From JAEUPI01 sp963814435 (lineage in GTDB: Bacteria > Pseudomonadota > Gammaproteobacteria > Burkholderiales > Burkholderiaceae_C): 64,000 nucleotides of DNA. The notes beneath the pieces are model-generated. The model made no database searches. It saw nothing but the letters and a program-made list of their open reading frames with translations, and was not told the DNA's origin. Made by a program: the position numbers and the translations under genes. Where the stretch lies: the NCBI GenBank assembly GCA_963814435.1, contig CAWFCV010000004.1:331292-395291 (forward strand), read 5' to 3'. Position 1 is the first letter of the stretch, and every line of letters starts with the position of its first letter. Shown in pieces: positions 8,628 through 17,705 of the stretch.

Positions 8628-10739
8628 TCAGGCGAGAGCCACCTCCTGGCGCCGCCGCTTCGCCGCCGGGGCGGCCGAGGCGATCCTGCGCCCGCCGCCG
8701 CGCCGCGCCTTCTTCGCTCGTGCCGCCAGCGCCAGCGCGCGCACGCGGGCGATGTCTTCGTCGCTGAACACGCCGTTGGCGCCCGAGATCGCGGCCAGCT
8801 TCATGCCGTGCTTGAGGCCGAGACGGTAGATCTCGTGCACCTTCTCCCACTCGATCGAGCGGCCGACGGTGTAGTTCTCGAAGCGGCCTTCGAGAGCCAG
8901 CACGATGGTCTCGGCCAGACAGGCGTAGGCCACGCCCTTGGGCAGGCCGATGTTCTTCATCTTCACGTCGCCGGGCAGCTGGATCTCGCCCGACTCGATC
9001 ACCAGCACGTCGGGCCGCTTGGCCACCTCTTCGGGCGGCAGGTCGAGCGGACGGGCGACGTCGGTGATCACGCAGCCGGGCTTGACCTTCATGATGTCGA
9101 GCACCTTCTTGCCCGCGCCCGAGGTGGCGGTGACGATCATGTCCATCTCGGGCAGGTCCTTGTCGGCGCGGGCAGACAGGTAGAGCTTGGCGTCGGGCGT
9201 GTCCTTCAGGATCGATTCCTTCAGCGCCAGCAGCTTGGCGGTCTCCGGCGAAACCAGGTACACCTCCTCGGCGGCGCGCACCAGCAGCCGGGCGCAGGCC
9301 GAACCGATCGAACCGGTGGCGCCGACCACCATGGCCTTGAACTGGACCCGCTCCTTGCCCTTGGGCCGCGGCAGCAGGTTCATGCGCAGCAGCGCGTCGT
9401 GCGCCGCCCACAGCGCGCCCGAGGCGCTGTAGCTGTTGCCGGTGGTGATGGGCAGCGGCGCGCGGCGGGCCACCGTGACGCCGGCATCGCCGACCACCTT
9501 GGTGAAAGCGCCCAGCCCCATGATCTGCGCCCCCAGCTTCCTGGCCATCGACGCCGCCGCGAGCAGGCGACGGTAGGTGAACTCGGGGCTGTGGCTCATG
9601 ATCTCGCGCGGCGTGCCGCCCACCGAGATCAGCCAGCCCTCGGCCTCGACGCCGGTGGGGCTCTTGATGCCCTCGACGTGCGAGTAGACGAAGGGCGGCG
9701 CGTAGGCCATCACCTTTTCCAGCGAATCCATCAGCAGCGGCGGCGAAATCTGCGACAGCATCTCGATCGGCTTGACGACCTTGAAGTACTCCTGCGACAG
9801 CGGATGGATGACGAAGGCGAAACGGTTGACCCGCTTGAAGCCGTTCGGATAGAGCAGGCGCGGCTCGAGCTGCTCGCCGGTCAGGATGTCGAGGTAGTCG
9901 TCCTCGAGCAACTGCTCGGGCGCCTTGGCGGTGGCCGCCATGATCATCGCGTCGAGCAGCGCCGGGTCGAGCGCATGGCCCTGCACCAGCGGTGCGCCGT
10001 CGATCACCAGGTGCACGCCCTTGCTCTTGAAGCCCGCCAGGCGCTCGTCATTGACGGTGGTGGTGACGATGGTCTTGCCGGCCAGCTCCTCGATGCCGAA
10101 TTCGTCGAGCTCGTGCACGGGCGCCACCACCACGGTCGCGCGCGTCAGCGCTTTGCGCAGCACATGGTGCGCCCATTGCCGCATCAGCGCGCCCGGCAGC
10201 AGGCGCGGCGGCGCCCAGTCGGCCACGTAGTGCGCACCACTGGAGTACAGGCCCAGCGCATCGATCGAATTCAGCAGCTTGGGCACGCCCAGCTGCAGCA
10301 ACGGATCGGCGAACTGCAGGTTCTCGGTGTATTCGGCCATCGACATCGCCAGCTTGGCGTTGGCCATGCCGCTGAAGAACAGCACCCGCGCGTTGTCGAA
10401 GTAGTGGCCGAGCGTGGTCTGCGCATGGCGCACCGCCCACTCGACAAAGATGTCGGCCAGACGCGCACCGGTGGACAACGGTGCTCGTGTGACCAGGGCG
10501 CGCAGCTGGGCCGCCTCGCCGTCGAGCCGGCGCGCCGCGCCGATGCGGTCGCTGTCGCCGACCAGACCCAGCCCGATGGCGTCGGCCTTGGCATCCCACT
10601 GCCGCAGCAGCTTCGCCGCCTGGGCGGTGCTGCCGCCGGTGCCAATGCGGCGCACCTGCAGATCCTGGCCCAGAAAGCGGGTACGGAACTCGAAATCCTG
10701 GCGGCGTGCACCCAGGCTGATGCCGATCACCTTTTTCAT
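8628..10739 (-). CDS. Acyl-ACP reductase (AAR)-like dehydrogenase with an extra N-terminal domain
   Basis: A 703-residue protein. The C-terminal half (about 350-680) follows the layout of cyanobacterial long-chain acyl-ACP reductase: AASMARKLGAQIMGLGAFTK, then PITTGNSYSASGALWAAHDA, the Rossmann motif MVVGATGSIGSACARLLVRA, a DMIVTATSGAGKKVLD stretch and FENYTVGRSIEWEKV. AAR reduces acyl thioesters to fatty aldehydes. The first 340 residues (GTGGSTAQAAKLLRQWDAKA onward) are not recognised and are absent from the usual 340-residue AAR. The tail is very basic (KKARRGGGRR, AAKRRRQE). It is transcribed divergently from an iron alcohol dehydrogenase 44 bp away, fitting acyl to aldehyde to alcohol chemistry. 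Such proteins are often annotated only as dehydrogenase or shikimate-type; substrate is inferred. Confidence 0.6.
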   Translation of the reverse strand: MKKVIGISLGARRQDFEFRTRFLGQDLQVRRIGTGGSTAQAAKLLRQWDAKADAIGLGLVGDSDRIGAARRLDGEAAQLRALVTRAPLSTGARLADIFVEWAVRHAQTTLGHYFDNARVLFFSGMANAKLAMSMAEYTENLQFADPLLQLGVPKLLNSIDALGLYSSGAHYVADWAPPRLLPGALMRQWAHHVLRKALTRATVVVAPVHELDEFGIEELAGKTIVTTTVNDERLAGFKSKGVHLVIDGAPLVQGHALDPALLDAMIMAATAKAPEQLLEDDYLDILTGEQLEPRLLYPNGFKRVNRFAFVIHPLSQEYFKVVKPIEMLSQISPPLLMDSLEKVMAYAPPFVYSHVEGIKSPTGVEAEGWLISVGGTPREIMSHSPEFTYRRLLAAASMARKLGAQIMGLGAFTKVVGDAGVTVARRAPLPITTGNSYSASGALWAAHDALLRMNLLPRPKGKERVQFKAMVVGATGSIGSACARLLVRAAEEVYLVSPETAKLLALKESILKDTPDAKLYLSARADKDLPEMDMIVTATSGAGKKVLDIMKVKPGCVITDVARPLDLPPEEVAKRPDVLVIESGEIQLPGDVKMKNIGLPKGVAYACLAETIVLALEGRFENYTVGRSIEWEKVHEIYRLGLKHGMKLAAISGANGVFSDEDIARVRALALAARAKKARRGGGRRIASAAPAAKRRRQEVALA

Positions 10740-10783
10740 CGTTGGCTTGGAGCAAAGTGGATATCCAATGATGGAGGCGTCAA

Positions 10784-12151
10784 GTGGCGGGCAGATTGAT
10801 CGACGACATCGGCCGTGCAGTGAGCGACAAGGGATTGCCGATGATCAAGCGTGCCGCCGGGGCGGTGACGCGCTGGTTGCCGATTCCGCAACCGACCTTG
10901 CTGGTCGGGCCCGGCTCGGCGGCGCGCCTGGGCGCGTTGATCGGCGGTTTCGGCCATCGCAAGCCGCTGCTGGTGACCGATGCGGTGATCGCCCGCCTCG
11001 GGCTGGCCGCGCCGATGACCGCGGCGCTGCAGGCCGCCGGCGTCGAAATCGTCGTCTTCGATGCGGTGACGCCGGATGCGCCGATTCCGGTGATCGAGCA
11101 GGGGCTGGCGCTGTTCAGATCCGAGCAGTGCGACGCGATCATCGCGCTGGGCGGCGGCAGCGTGATCGACGCGGCCAAGGTGATCGGGCTGGCGGCGGCC
11201 AACCACAAGCCGCCGGCCGCGCTGGCCGGCTACTTCCGCGGCCTGCACGGCCCGGTGCCGATCTACGCCGTGCCGACGACCGCCGGCACCGGGTCGGAGG
11301 TGACGGTGGCCGCCGTCATCTCCGACACCGAGGCCGGGCGCAAGCTGGTGGTGGCCGACACCCGCATCGTGCCCGACATGGCGGCGCTCGACCCGACGCT
11401 GATGGTTGGCCTGCCGCCGGCGGTGACGGCTGCCACCGGCATGGATGCGCTGACCCACGCGGTGGAGGCCTTCATCGGCGGCTGGGCCACGCCGTTCACC
11501 GATCGCATGGCGCTGGCGGCCACCGCGATGATCTGGCAGCAGCTGCCGCGCGTCTTCCGCGACGGCCAGGACCTGGCCGCGCGCGAGACGATGGCGCTGG
11601 CCAGCACGTTCGCCGGCCTGGCCTTCACCCGCGCCAACGTCGGCAACGTGCACGCGATCGCGCACCAGCTCGGCGGGCGTTATCACACGCCGCACGGTCT
11701 GGCCAACGCGATGCTGCTGCCGTCGGTGCTACGCTTTTCGCTGCGCCAGACCGCCGCGCGGCTGGCGGTGCTGGCCCGCCGCGTCGGCCTGCACGTCGAC
11801 GGTGACGACGACGACGCGTTGGCCGCGCAGTTCATCGACGCGGTGCAGGCGATGAACGACACGCTGGGCATCCCCCGCACGCTGGCCGCGTTGCGCGAGG
11901 GCGACATCCCCGAGCTCGCCCGCGCGGCATGCCACGAAGCCGACTTCAACTACCCGGTGCCGCGGCGGATGTCGCAGGGGGATTGCGAGGGCCTGCTGCG
12001 CGGGCTGCTGCCGGCCGCCAAGGCCCGGCCGGTTGCCGTGCGCAAGCCGGTGCCGAGCAGGGCACAGGCCAGGACTATGCGCGAGACGGCAGCCAAGACA
12101 CCGGCCAAGTCAGCGTCCAGAAACCCGCGCGCGCGCCGCACCGCAGCGTGA
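10784..12151 (+). CDS. Iron-containing alcohol dehydrogenase with a basic C-terminal tail
   Basis: A 455-residue group III alcohol dehydrogenase, interconverting an alcohol and its aldehyde. It shows the NAD-binding GGGSVIDAAK, the PTTAGTGSEVT motif, and the metal-site segments TGMDALTHAVEAF and HAIAHQLGGRYHTPHG (Fe-binding His residues). The GTG at 10784 has GGAGG before it; ATG at 10841 is an alternative. After the normal domain end (about 405) comes a Lys/Arg/Ala/Pro-rich tail of about 45 residues (PAKSASRNPRARRTAA). The last 42 bases overlap the end of the MFS remnant on the other strand. A 10-bp palindrome TGGATATCCA (10758-10767) sits between it and the divergent AAR-like gene. Confidence 0.85.
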   Translation: MAGRLIDDIGRAVSDKGLPMIKRAAGAVTRWLPIPQPTLLVGPGSAARLGALIGGFGHRKPLLVTDAVIARLGLAAPMTAALQAAGVEIVVFDAVTPDAPIPVIEQGLALFRSEQCDAIIALGGGSVIDAAKVIGLAAANHKPPAALAGYFRGLHGPVPIYAVPTTAGTGSEVTVAAVISDTEAGRKLVVADTRIVPDMAALDPTLMVGLPPAVTAATGMDALTHAVEAFIGGWATPFTDRMALAATAMIWQQLPRVFRDGQDLAARETMALASTFAGLAFTRANVGNVHAIAHQLGGRYHTPHGLANAMLLPSVLRFSLRQTAARLAVLARRVGLHVDGDDDDALAAQFIDAVQAMNDTLGIPRTLAALREGDIPELARAACHEADFNYPVPRRMSQGDCEGLLRGLLPAAKARPVAVRKPVPSRAQARTMRETAAKTPAKSASRNPRARRTAA

Positions 12152-12690
12152 GGGCGTGGGTGTCAACGCCAAGGTCAGCAGACCTGCCAGCACGAACGGC
12201 ACGCCGGCCCACGGCAGATTGTGAAACCCGATCTGCGGCGACATCACGCCACCGACGGCGGCGCCGAGCGCCATGCCGACGTACAGCATCGACGAGTTCA
12301 GCGACAACAGCATCGGCGCATGCGCCGGCGCTGCGCCGGCCAGGCGCGACTGCTGCGGTGCCATCATCGAAAAGCCGGCCAGGCCCCAGGTGATGAACAG
12401 TGCCATCGTCGCAGGCCAATGCCCGCGTGCCAGCGGCAGCAACAGCATGCTGAACAGCATCGTCGTCAGCGATGCAGCGAGCGCCGGTTGGCCCAGCCGC
12501 CCACCAGCGTGCCGGTGGCGCCGGCCACGCCGAACAACGCGATCGTGCCCGACAGCGCCTCGCTGCCCATCGGCACCAGCGCCTGCAGCACCGGGCCGAC
12601 GTAGGTGAAGACATTGAAGATCGCCGTGAAGTACAGCAGCGTCACGCGGGGCTTGCCGGGTCGGTCGAGCGGCCTGCACGCCCGGAGAAT
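12110..12690 (-). pseudogene. C-terminal half of an MFS transporter
   Basis: Only about 190 residues of a normally 400-residue transporter are present. They include VTLLYFTAIFNVFTYVGPVL, GTIALFGVAGATGTLVGGWA, and, after a frameshift near 12480, MLLSLNSSMLYVGMALGAAV and PWAGVPFVLAGLLTLAL. These are transmembrane helices 7-12 of an arabinose-efflux/drug-type MFS. No start or N-terminal half exists upstream; the sequence turns into unrelated DNA at about 12690. It overlaps the alcohol dehydrogenase end tail to tail. Most likely a dead remnant. Confidence 0.7.
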
Positions 12691-12916
12691 CAGCGATCAG
12701 CAATCATCACCCTTCCTGCAGTTGCTGCGCTGACGCGCAGCGCGTGCAGTCTTTTCGCTTGCGAGCGGTGTCGCGGATGACTGGCCTGGTCGACGATGCT
12801 CCGAATGATCGCGAAGAATGACTTCCCGGCACCTGTGCGACTGACAACACGCGTCAGCGCGTGGCGTCGATGCGATCTCGAGCGTTTAGGACAAGCCGAT
12901 CAGTAGCCGAACCACT

Positions 12917-13291
12917 TCATGCGCCGACGCGCGAACGAACGCCGTCGATGTTGCGCACCGGCCGCACCTCGATGCAGCCATATCGAATCCACGGGAACTC
13001 CTGAGCCATCCGGACCGCCTCGTCCATCGACTCGGCCTCGACCAGGTTGAAGCCGGCAAGCACTTCTTTCGTTTCCGCGAAGGGTCCGTCCAGAATCGTC
13101 GTCCGGCCGCTGCGCGAGCGCACGGACTTGGCGGTTGCGCACGGCTCGAGTTGCTGGAACTCCAGCAGCGTTCCTTGCGCCTGCATGTCGTCGGCGTGCT
13201 GAAGGCAATGCCGCATCTCGGCGTCGAATTCTCGTGCCGGCAGCTTGCCGAGCAGTGCTTCATCGGTGTACACAAGCAGGAGGAATTGCAT
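12917..13291 (-). CDS. YciI-like DGPF-domain protein
   Basis: A 124-residue protein of the YCII-related/DGPF family: MQFLLLVYTDEALLGKLP at the start, the signature ILDGPFAETKEVLAGFNLVE in the middle, and IEVRPVRNIDGVRSRVGA at the end. It is full length for the family. The start at 13291 is the usual MQFLLLVY start; longer forms upstream have no similarity. DGPF proteins are typically encoded beside ECF42 sigma factors and are thought to act with them. This copy is on the opposite strand to a second DGPF gene and the sigma factor, 212 bp away, so the three form one functional cluster. Confidence 0.8.
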   Translation of the reverse strand: MQFLLLVYTDEALLGKLPAREFDAEMRHCLQHADDMQAQGTLLEFQQLEPCATAKSVRSRSGRTTILDGPFAETKEVLAGFNLVEAESMDEAVRMAQEFPWIRYGCIEVRPVRNIDGVRSRVGA

Positions 13292-13503
13292 GGCTTCGTG
13301 ATGTGGGTTTGTCGGATCCGGCTGCCGCCAGAAACGGCGCAGGCACTTCGTGCGATTCTGCGCTGCATCTGGTTCTGCCGCCGGGCCAGGCTGCTGAATG
13401 TCGATTTCCGAGTGGCTCGACCGTCGTAGAGGCAGGGACGCCTTCAAGCCGCAGCCGGAAGCAGCGAACCCGAGACCCAATCGCTCAACCAGGAGAATCG
13501 ATC

Positions 13504-13932
13504 ATGCGTGTGATGGTGATGGTCAAGGCCAGCAAGGGCTCCGAGGCCGGCGTGATGCCCGGCGAACAACTGCTGGCCGACATGGGCCGCTTCAACGAAG
13601 AGCTGGTCAAGGCCGGCGTGATGCTGGCCGGCGAGGGCCTGCACCCCAGCTCCAGGGGTGCACGCGTGCGCTTTTCAGGCGCGTCGCGCACGGTGATGGA
13701 CGGCCCTTTCACCGAGACCAAGGAGTTGGTCGCCGGCTTCTGGCTCTGGCAGGTGCGCTCGATGGACGAGGCGATCGAATGGGTGCGGCGCTGCCCGAGC
13801 CCCCACCCCGAGGACTGCGAAATCGAGATCCGCCCCGTCTTCGAGGCCGACGACTTCGGCGAGGCGTTCACGCCCGAGCTGCGCGAGCAGGAGGATCGCC
13901 TGCGCGCCAAGCTTGCCGCGAACAAGCAGTGA
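13504..13932 (+). CDS. YciI-like DGPF-domain protein, partner of the ECF42 sigma factor
   Basis: A 142-residue protein with MRVMVMVKASKGSEAG, the core TVMDGPFTETKELVAGFWLW and EIEIRPVFEADDFGEAFTPE, the longer subtype of the DGPF family. AGGAG lies a few bases before the ATG at 13504. The sigma factor begins 33 bp after its stop, so the two are co-transcribed. In ECF42 systems the DGPF protein is the conserved target and probable partner of the sigma factor; no catalytic activity is established. Confidence 0.82.
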   Translation: MRVMVMVKASKGSEAGVMPGEQLLADMGRFNEELVKAGVMLAGEGLHPSSRGARVRFSGASRTVMDGPFTETKELVAGFWLWQVRSMDEAIEWVRRCPSPHPEDCEIEIRPVFEADDFGEAFTPELREQEDRLRAKLAANKQ

Positions 13933-13965
13933 CCCCTGCGCGCCTGACCCCGGATCAGCCTGCGC

Positions 13966-15231
13966 ATGGCGCGTAATCTGCACCGCAGCATCGATGCCGT
14001 TTGGCGCATCGAATCGGCCCGGATCATCGGCGCCGTCGCGCGGCTGGTGCGCGACGTCGGCCTGGCCGAAGAGCTGGCGCAGGACGCCCTGGTGGCCGCG
14101 CTCGAACATTGGCCCACCGACGGCATCCCCGACAACCCCGGAGCCTGGCTGATGGCCGCCGCCAAGAACCGCGCGCTCGACCGGTTGCGACAGCAAGCCT
14201 TGCACCTGCGCAAGCGGCAGGAGCTGGGCGCCGATGCCGACGCCCGCGGCGACCATGTGGTGCCCGATTTCAGCGACGCACTGGATGCGGCCGACGACAT
14301 CGGCGACGACCTGCTGCGCCTGGTGTTCACGGCCTGCCACCCGGTGCTCGCCAGGGAGGCTCAGGTCGCCTTGACGCTGCGTCTGCTCGGTGGTCTGACC
14401 ACCACCGAGATCGCACGCGCCTTCCTGCAGCCCGAGCCCACCATCGCGCAGCGCATCGTCCGCGCCAAGCGCGCGCTCGGCGCGGCGCGGATTCCCTTCG
14501 AGGTGCCGCGCGGCGATGCGCTGGCGGCGCGGCTGGCGGCCGTGCTCGAAGTGATCTACCTCATCTTCAACGAGGGCTATTCGGCCACCGCCGGCGACGA
14601 TTGGATGCGGCCCGCGCTGTGCGACGAAGCGCTGCGGCTCGGCCGTGTGCTCGCGCAACTGGCGCCGCAGCAAAGCGAAGTGCACGGCCTGGTCGCGCTG
14701 ATGGAGATCCAGGCCTCTCGCACACGCGCGCGGGTCGATGCGCAAGGGCGGCCGATCCTGCTGCTGGAGCAGGATCGAGGCCGCTGGGACCACCTGCTGA
14801 TCGGCCGCGGGCTGGCTGCGCTCGAACGGGCCGCTGCGTTGGGCGGCGAGCGTGGACCCTACGAGCTGCAGGCGGCGATCGCGGCCTGCCATGCACGTGC
14901 GCCTGCGGCCGTTCAGACCGACTGGGTGCAGATCGTCGCGCTGTACGACGCGCTGGCCCAGCGTTTGCCGTCACCGGTGGTCGAACTCAACCGCGCGGTG
15001 GCCGTCGGCATGGCCTTCGGCCCGGCGGCGGCGCTGCCGCTGGTTGATGCACTGGCGGCGGCGGGACAGCTCGATCGCTACCACTTGCTGGGTGCGGTGC
15101 GCGGTGACTTGCTGGCCAAACTCGGCCGGCCGGGTGAAGCGCGCCAGGCGTTCGAGCGCGCGGCCGAACTCGCGACCAATCAGCGCGAGCGCGAGTTGCT
15201 GCTCGAACGTGCGCGGGCAACGTTGCCGTGA
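13966..15231 (+). CDS. ECF42-type RNA polymerase sigma factor with C-terminal helical repeat extension
   Basis: A 421-residue sigma factor. Sigma region 2 is at about 10-75 (VRDVGLAEELAQDALVAALE, GAWLMAAAKNRALDRLRQQA) and region 4 at about 120-175 (TLRLLGGLTTTEIARAFLQP, TIAQRIVRAKRALG). A long C-terminal part follows (EVIYLIFNEGYSATAGDDWM, LLLEQDRGRWDHLLIGRGLA, then TPR-like helices to the end). This architecture defines ECF42 (DUF6596). There is no anti-sigma gene; in this group the C-terminal extension does the regulating. It sits 33 bp after a DGPF gene. Confidence 0.88.
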   Translation: MARNLHRSIDAVWRIESARIIGAVARLVRDVGLAEELAQDALVAALEHWPTDGIPDNPGAWLMAAAKNRALDRLRQQALHLRKRQELGADADARGDHVVPDFSDALDAADDIGDDLLRLVFTACHPVLAREAQVALTLRLLGGLTTTEIARAFLQPEPTIAQRIVRAKRALGAARIPFEVPRGDALAARLAAVLEVIYLIFNEGYSATAGDDWMRPALCDEALRLGRVLAQLAPQQSEVHGLVALMEIQASRTRARVDAQGRPILLLEQDRGRWDHLLIGRGLAALERAAALGGERGPYELQAAIAACHARAPAAVQTDWVQIVALYDALAQRLPSPVVELNRAVAVGMAFGPAAALPLVDALAAAGQLDRYHLLGAVRGDLLAKLGRPGEARQAFERAAELATNQRERELLLERARATLP

Positions 15232-15301
15232 TGGCTGGCGTGGAATCGATTTTCGGTTCGTCCTCGACACCGATGAGATGAAGGGAGCTGCCGAGCCGTC
15301 C

Positions 15302-15439
15302 ATGATCACCTTGCAGAGATTCAACGCGGGTGTCGAAGGGAACGCGCACGCCGAAGCCATCGAGGAGTTCTGCGCCAAGGACTCGTCGATGCAGGAGAAC
15401 CAGTCGAGGCACATCCACGACTCCGACTTGCCGAGGTGA
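15302..15439 (+). pseudogene. N-terminal remnant of a SnoaL/NTF2-like protein
   Basis: MITLQRFNAGVEGNAHAEAI and EEFCAKDSSMQENQS read like the first 40 residues of SnoaL-like polyketide-cyclase-fold proteins, which are usually 120-140 residues. The match ends abruptly and a stop follows at 15437-15439. It is a truncated relic in the gap between the sigma factor and the VOC gene. Confidence 0.4.
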
Positions 15440-15441
15440 CC

Positions 15442-15597
15442 GTGAAGATGATTCTGACGACGGCCAATACGCCTGGCGAGTACCTCGAATGCCTGAGTGG
15501 TTGGCAACGCAGTCATGTGCAGGCCCCGTGGGAAGCGGCATCTGAGGCGGCGGTTCGTCGATCGACTCGGCGCGACAGCGTCGCCGAACTGTGAACT
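15442..15597 (+). pseudogene. N-terminal remnant of a DUF1801-type protein
   Basis: The reading frame gives MILTTANTPGEYLECLSGWQ and then RSHVQAPWEAASEAAVRRST before a stop. The beginning resembles DUF1801 proteins (a GWQR segment followed by a helix), but the core of the domain is missing. ECF42 and DGPF clusters often carry small proteins of this sort, so it may be a lost member of the same cluster. Weakly supported. Confidence 0.3.
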
Positions 15598-15695
15598 CTT
15601 GCGGTGCTCCGCTGCCGACGGCCACCGCATCTGCGCACCGCCGATGGGGTCGCTCGCGCGGTGCTTCCCTTCACTGACCCGGAAAAGGAAGTGCC

Positions 15696-16115
15696 ATGCC
15701 CCAGCTCAATGCCTACCTCTCGTTCGACGGCCAGTGCGCCGAAGCGATGAACTTCTACGCCGAGGTGCTCGGCGGCAAGCTCGACGCGCTCATCACCTAT
15801 GGCGACATGCCGGGCGACCAGCCGTGTCCGGCCAGCCACGCTGGCCGCATCATGCATGCCAAACTCACGCATCCGGACTTCGTGCTGATGGCCGGCGACA
15901 CGCCTCCCGGCGTGCTGTTCGAGGGCATGAAGGGCGTGATGATGACGCTCACGTACGACAGCGTGGCCGATGCGAAACGCGTCTTCGCGGCCTTGACCGA
16001 AGGCGGCACCGTGACGATGCCGCTCGGCGAAACCTTCTGGACCGAGGCCTTCGGCATGGTGACCGACCGCTACGGCACCGGCTGGGGTGTCAATGGCGGA
16101 CCCAAGACGATCTGA
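15696..16115 (+). CDS. VOC-family (PhnB/glyoxalase-like) protein
   Basis: A 139-residue protein with the PhnB-type vicinal oxygen chelate pattern: LNAYLSFDGQCAEAMNFYAE, VLGGKLDALITYGDMP, FEGMKGVMMTLTYDSVADAK and MVTDRYGTGWGVNGGP. Single-domain proteins of this type occur widely beside DGPF and ECF42 genes and are of unknown substrate. The frame is intact and AAGGAAG precedes the ATG at 15696. The MATE pump begins 55 bp downstream on the same strand. Confidence 0.85.
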   Translation: MPQLNAYLSFDGQCAEAMNFYAEVLGGKLDALITYGDMPGDQPCPASHAGRIMHAKLTHPDFVLMAGDTPPGVLFEGMKGVMMTLTYDSVADAKRVFAALTEGGTVTMPLGETFWTEAFGMVTDRYGTGWGVNGGPKTI

Positions 16116-16169
16116 CGCCACAGCGTGGCCACGCCATCGAACGATGGGTATCGTGCAGCCGGTGAACCC

Positions 16170-17614
16170 ATGACCGCACCCGACACGATCACTGCACCGG
16201 GTGCTCAGTCGACACCCCTTGCCGGCCCTACCGGCCTGTGGGCCGACCTGCGCGCCGCGCTGCGCGGCACCAACGCCGACTACACGCGCATCCCCTTGAA
16301 GCGCGCGGTGTTGCTGCTGGCCGTGCCGATGATGCTGGAGCTGGTGCTCGAATCGACCTTCGCGGTGGTCGACATCTTTTTCGTCGCCAAGCTCGGGTCT
16401 TCGGCGGTGGCCACGGTCGGCTTGACCGAGACCTATCTGTTCCTGCTGTATTCGATCGCGATGGGGCTGGCGATGGCGGTCACCGCGATCGTCGCGCGGC
16501 GCGTCGGCGAGCAGCGCGGCAAGGAAGCGGCGCTGTCGGCGGTGCAGGCGATTGCGGTGGCGGTGCTCGTGTCGCTGCCCTTCGCCGGGGTGGGCATCGT
16601 CTGGGCGCAGGACCTGCTGCGGCTGATGGGTGCCGACGCCTGGGCCGTCGAACACGGCTACCGCTACACGCAGTGGATGCTGGGCGGCAACGTGGTGATC
16701 CTGCTGCTGTTCGTCATCAATGCGATCTTTCGCGGCGCGGGCGATGCGGCGGCGGCGATGCGCGTGCTGTGGGTGGCCAACGCGCTGAACATCGTGCTCG
16801 ACCCGATCCTGATCTTCGGCCTGGGGCCGATCCCGGCGCTGGGCATCGAGGGCGCGGCGATCGCCACCAACATCGGGCGCGGCGCGGGCGTGCTGATGCA
16901 GCTGTGGATCCTGGTGCGCGGCAGCGAACACCTGCGCATCCGCCGCGCCGAGCCTGCGCTGGCATGGCGCGACCCTGATGCAGATCGTGCGCACCTCGCT
17001 CGGCGGCATCGGCCAGATGATCGTCGCGATGACCGCCTGGATTTTCCTGATGCGCATCCTCGCCAGCATCTCGACCGAAGCCGTGGCCGGCGCGACGATC
17101 ACGATGCGCATCATGATGTTCACGCTGATGCCGGCCTGGGGCATGTCCAACGCCGCCGCCACGCTCGTCGGGCAGAACCTCGGCGCGGGCGAGCCCGCGC
17201 GCGCCGAGGCGGCCGTCTGGCGCATCGGCTGGATGAACATGGCGTTCACGCTCGCCGTGTCGGTGGCGTTCTTCTTTCTGCACGACGCGCTCATCGCCGT
17301 GTTCACCGACGACGCAGCCGTCATCGCCATCGGCGGCGAGTGGCTCTCGATCCTGTCGTACTCGTACTTCGTCTACGGCTGGTGGATGGTGTCGGTGCAG
17401 GCGTTCAACGGCGCCGGCGACACGGTCACGCCGACCTGGATCAACGTCGTGTTCTTCTGGCTGATCCAGATTCCGCTCTGCCTGGGCGCTGGCGCTGCCG
17501 CTGGCCTGGGCGCATTCCGGCGTGTTCTGGGGCGTGTTCGTCTCGGAAACCGCGGTCGGCGTGTTCACGCTGTGGCTGTTCAGCCGGGGACGGTGGAAGA
17601 CGGTGCGGGTGTGA
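16170..17614 (+). CDS. MATE-family multidrug/toxin efflux transporter, two frameshifts
   Basis: An inner-membrane antiporter of about 480 residues, using an ion gradient to export cationic compounds. The N-terminal half has MLELVLESTFAVVDIFFVAK and AVATVGLTETYLFLLYSIAM. The second half has WIFLMRILASISTEAVAGAT, MPAWGMSNAAATLVGQNLGA and MVSVQAFNGAGDTVTPTWIN, all MATE signatures, with about 12 predicted helices. The frame slips near 16970 and near 17495. The true end is WLFSRGRWKTVRV with the stop at 17612-17614. The ATG at 16170 gives a normal-length cytoplasmic N-terminus. Confidence 0.85.
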
Positions 17615-17640
17615 GACAGCGAGCGCGTACAAACCAACGC

Positions 17641-17705
17641 CGCCGGACAAGTCGTGCTGAAGCTCAAGACCCCCAGGCGTGACGGCACCACGCACCTGGT
17701 GATGA
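17641..17705 (+). mobile_element. Remnant of an IS91-family transposase
   Basis: The segment reads AGQVVLKLKTPRRDGTTHLV, the well-known segment of IS91/IS801 Y2 transposases (normally LKLKTPWRDGTTHLV followed by a PLELMQRL-type helix). Similarity stops at about 17705. Only about 65 bp remain; no ends of the element were identified. It marks an old insertion or one-sided transposition at the edge of the tandem receptor array. Confidence 0.6.

Larger units (their letters stand above)
15232..15695. other. Gap holding decayed pieces only
   Basis: No intact gene lies between the sigma factor and the VOC gene. Two short plus-strand remnants are recognisable and listed separately (15302-15439 and 15442-15597). 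The rest shows no feature I can support. The next gene has its own ribosome binding site (AAGGAAG). Confidence 0.5.

Noticed and set aside
6804..10799. A 1331-codon open frame on the plus strand
   Set aside because: It is antisense to the FadL and AAR-like genes; the composition (Arg, His, Gln, Ala rich) is that of a GC-rich shadow frame and no domain is visible.
15513..17330. A 605-codon minus-strand frame
   Set aside because: Antisense to the VOC and MATE genes; no signature.
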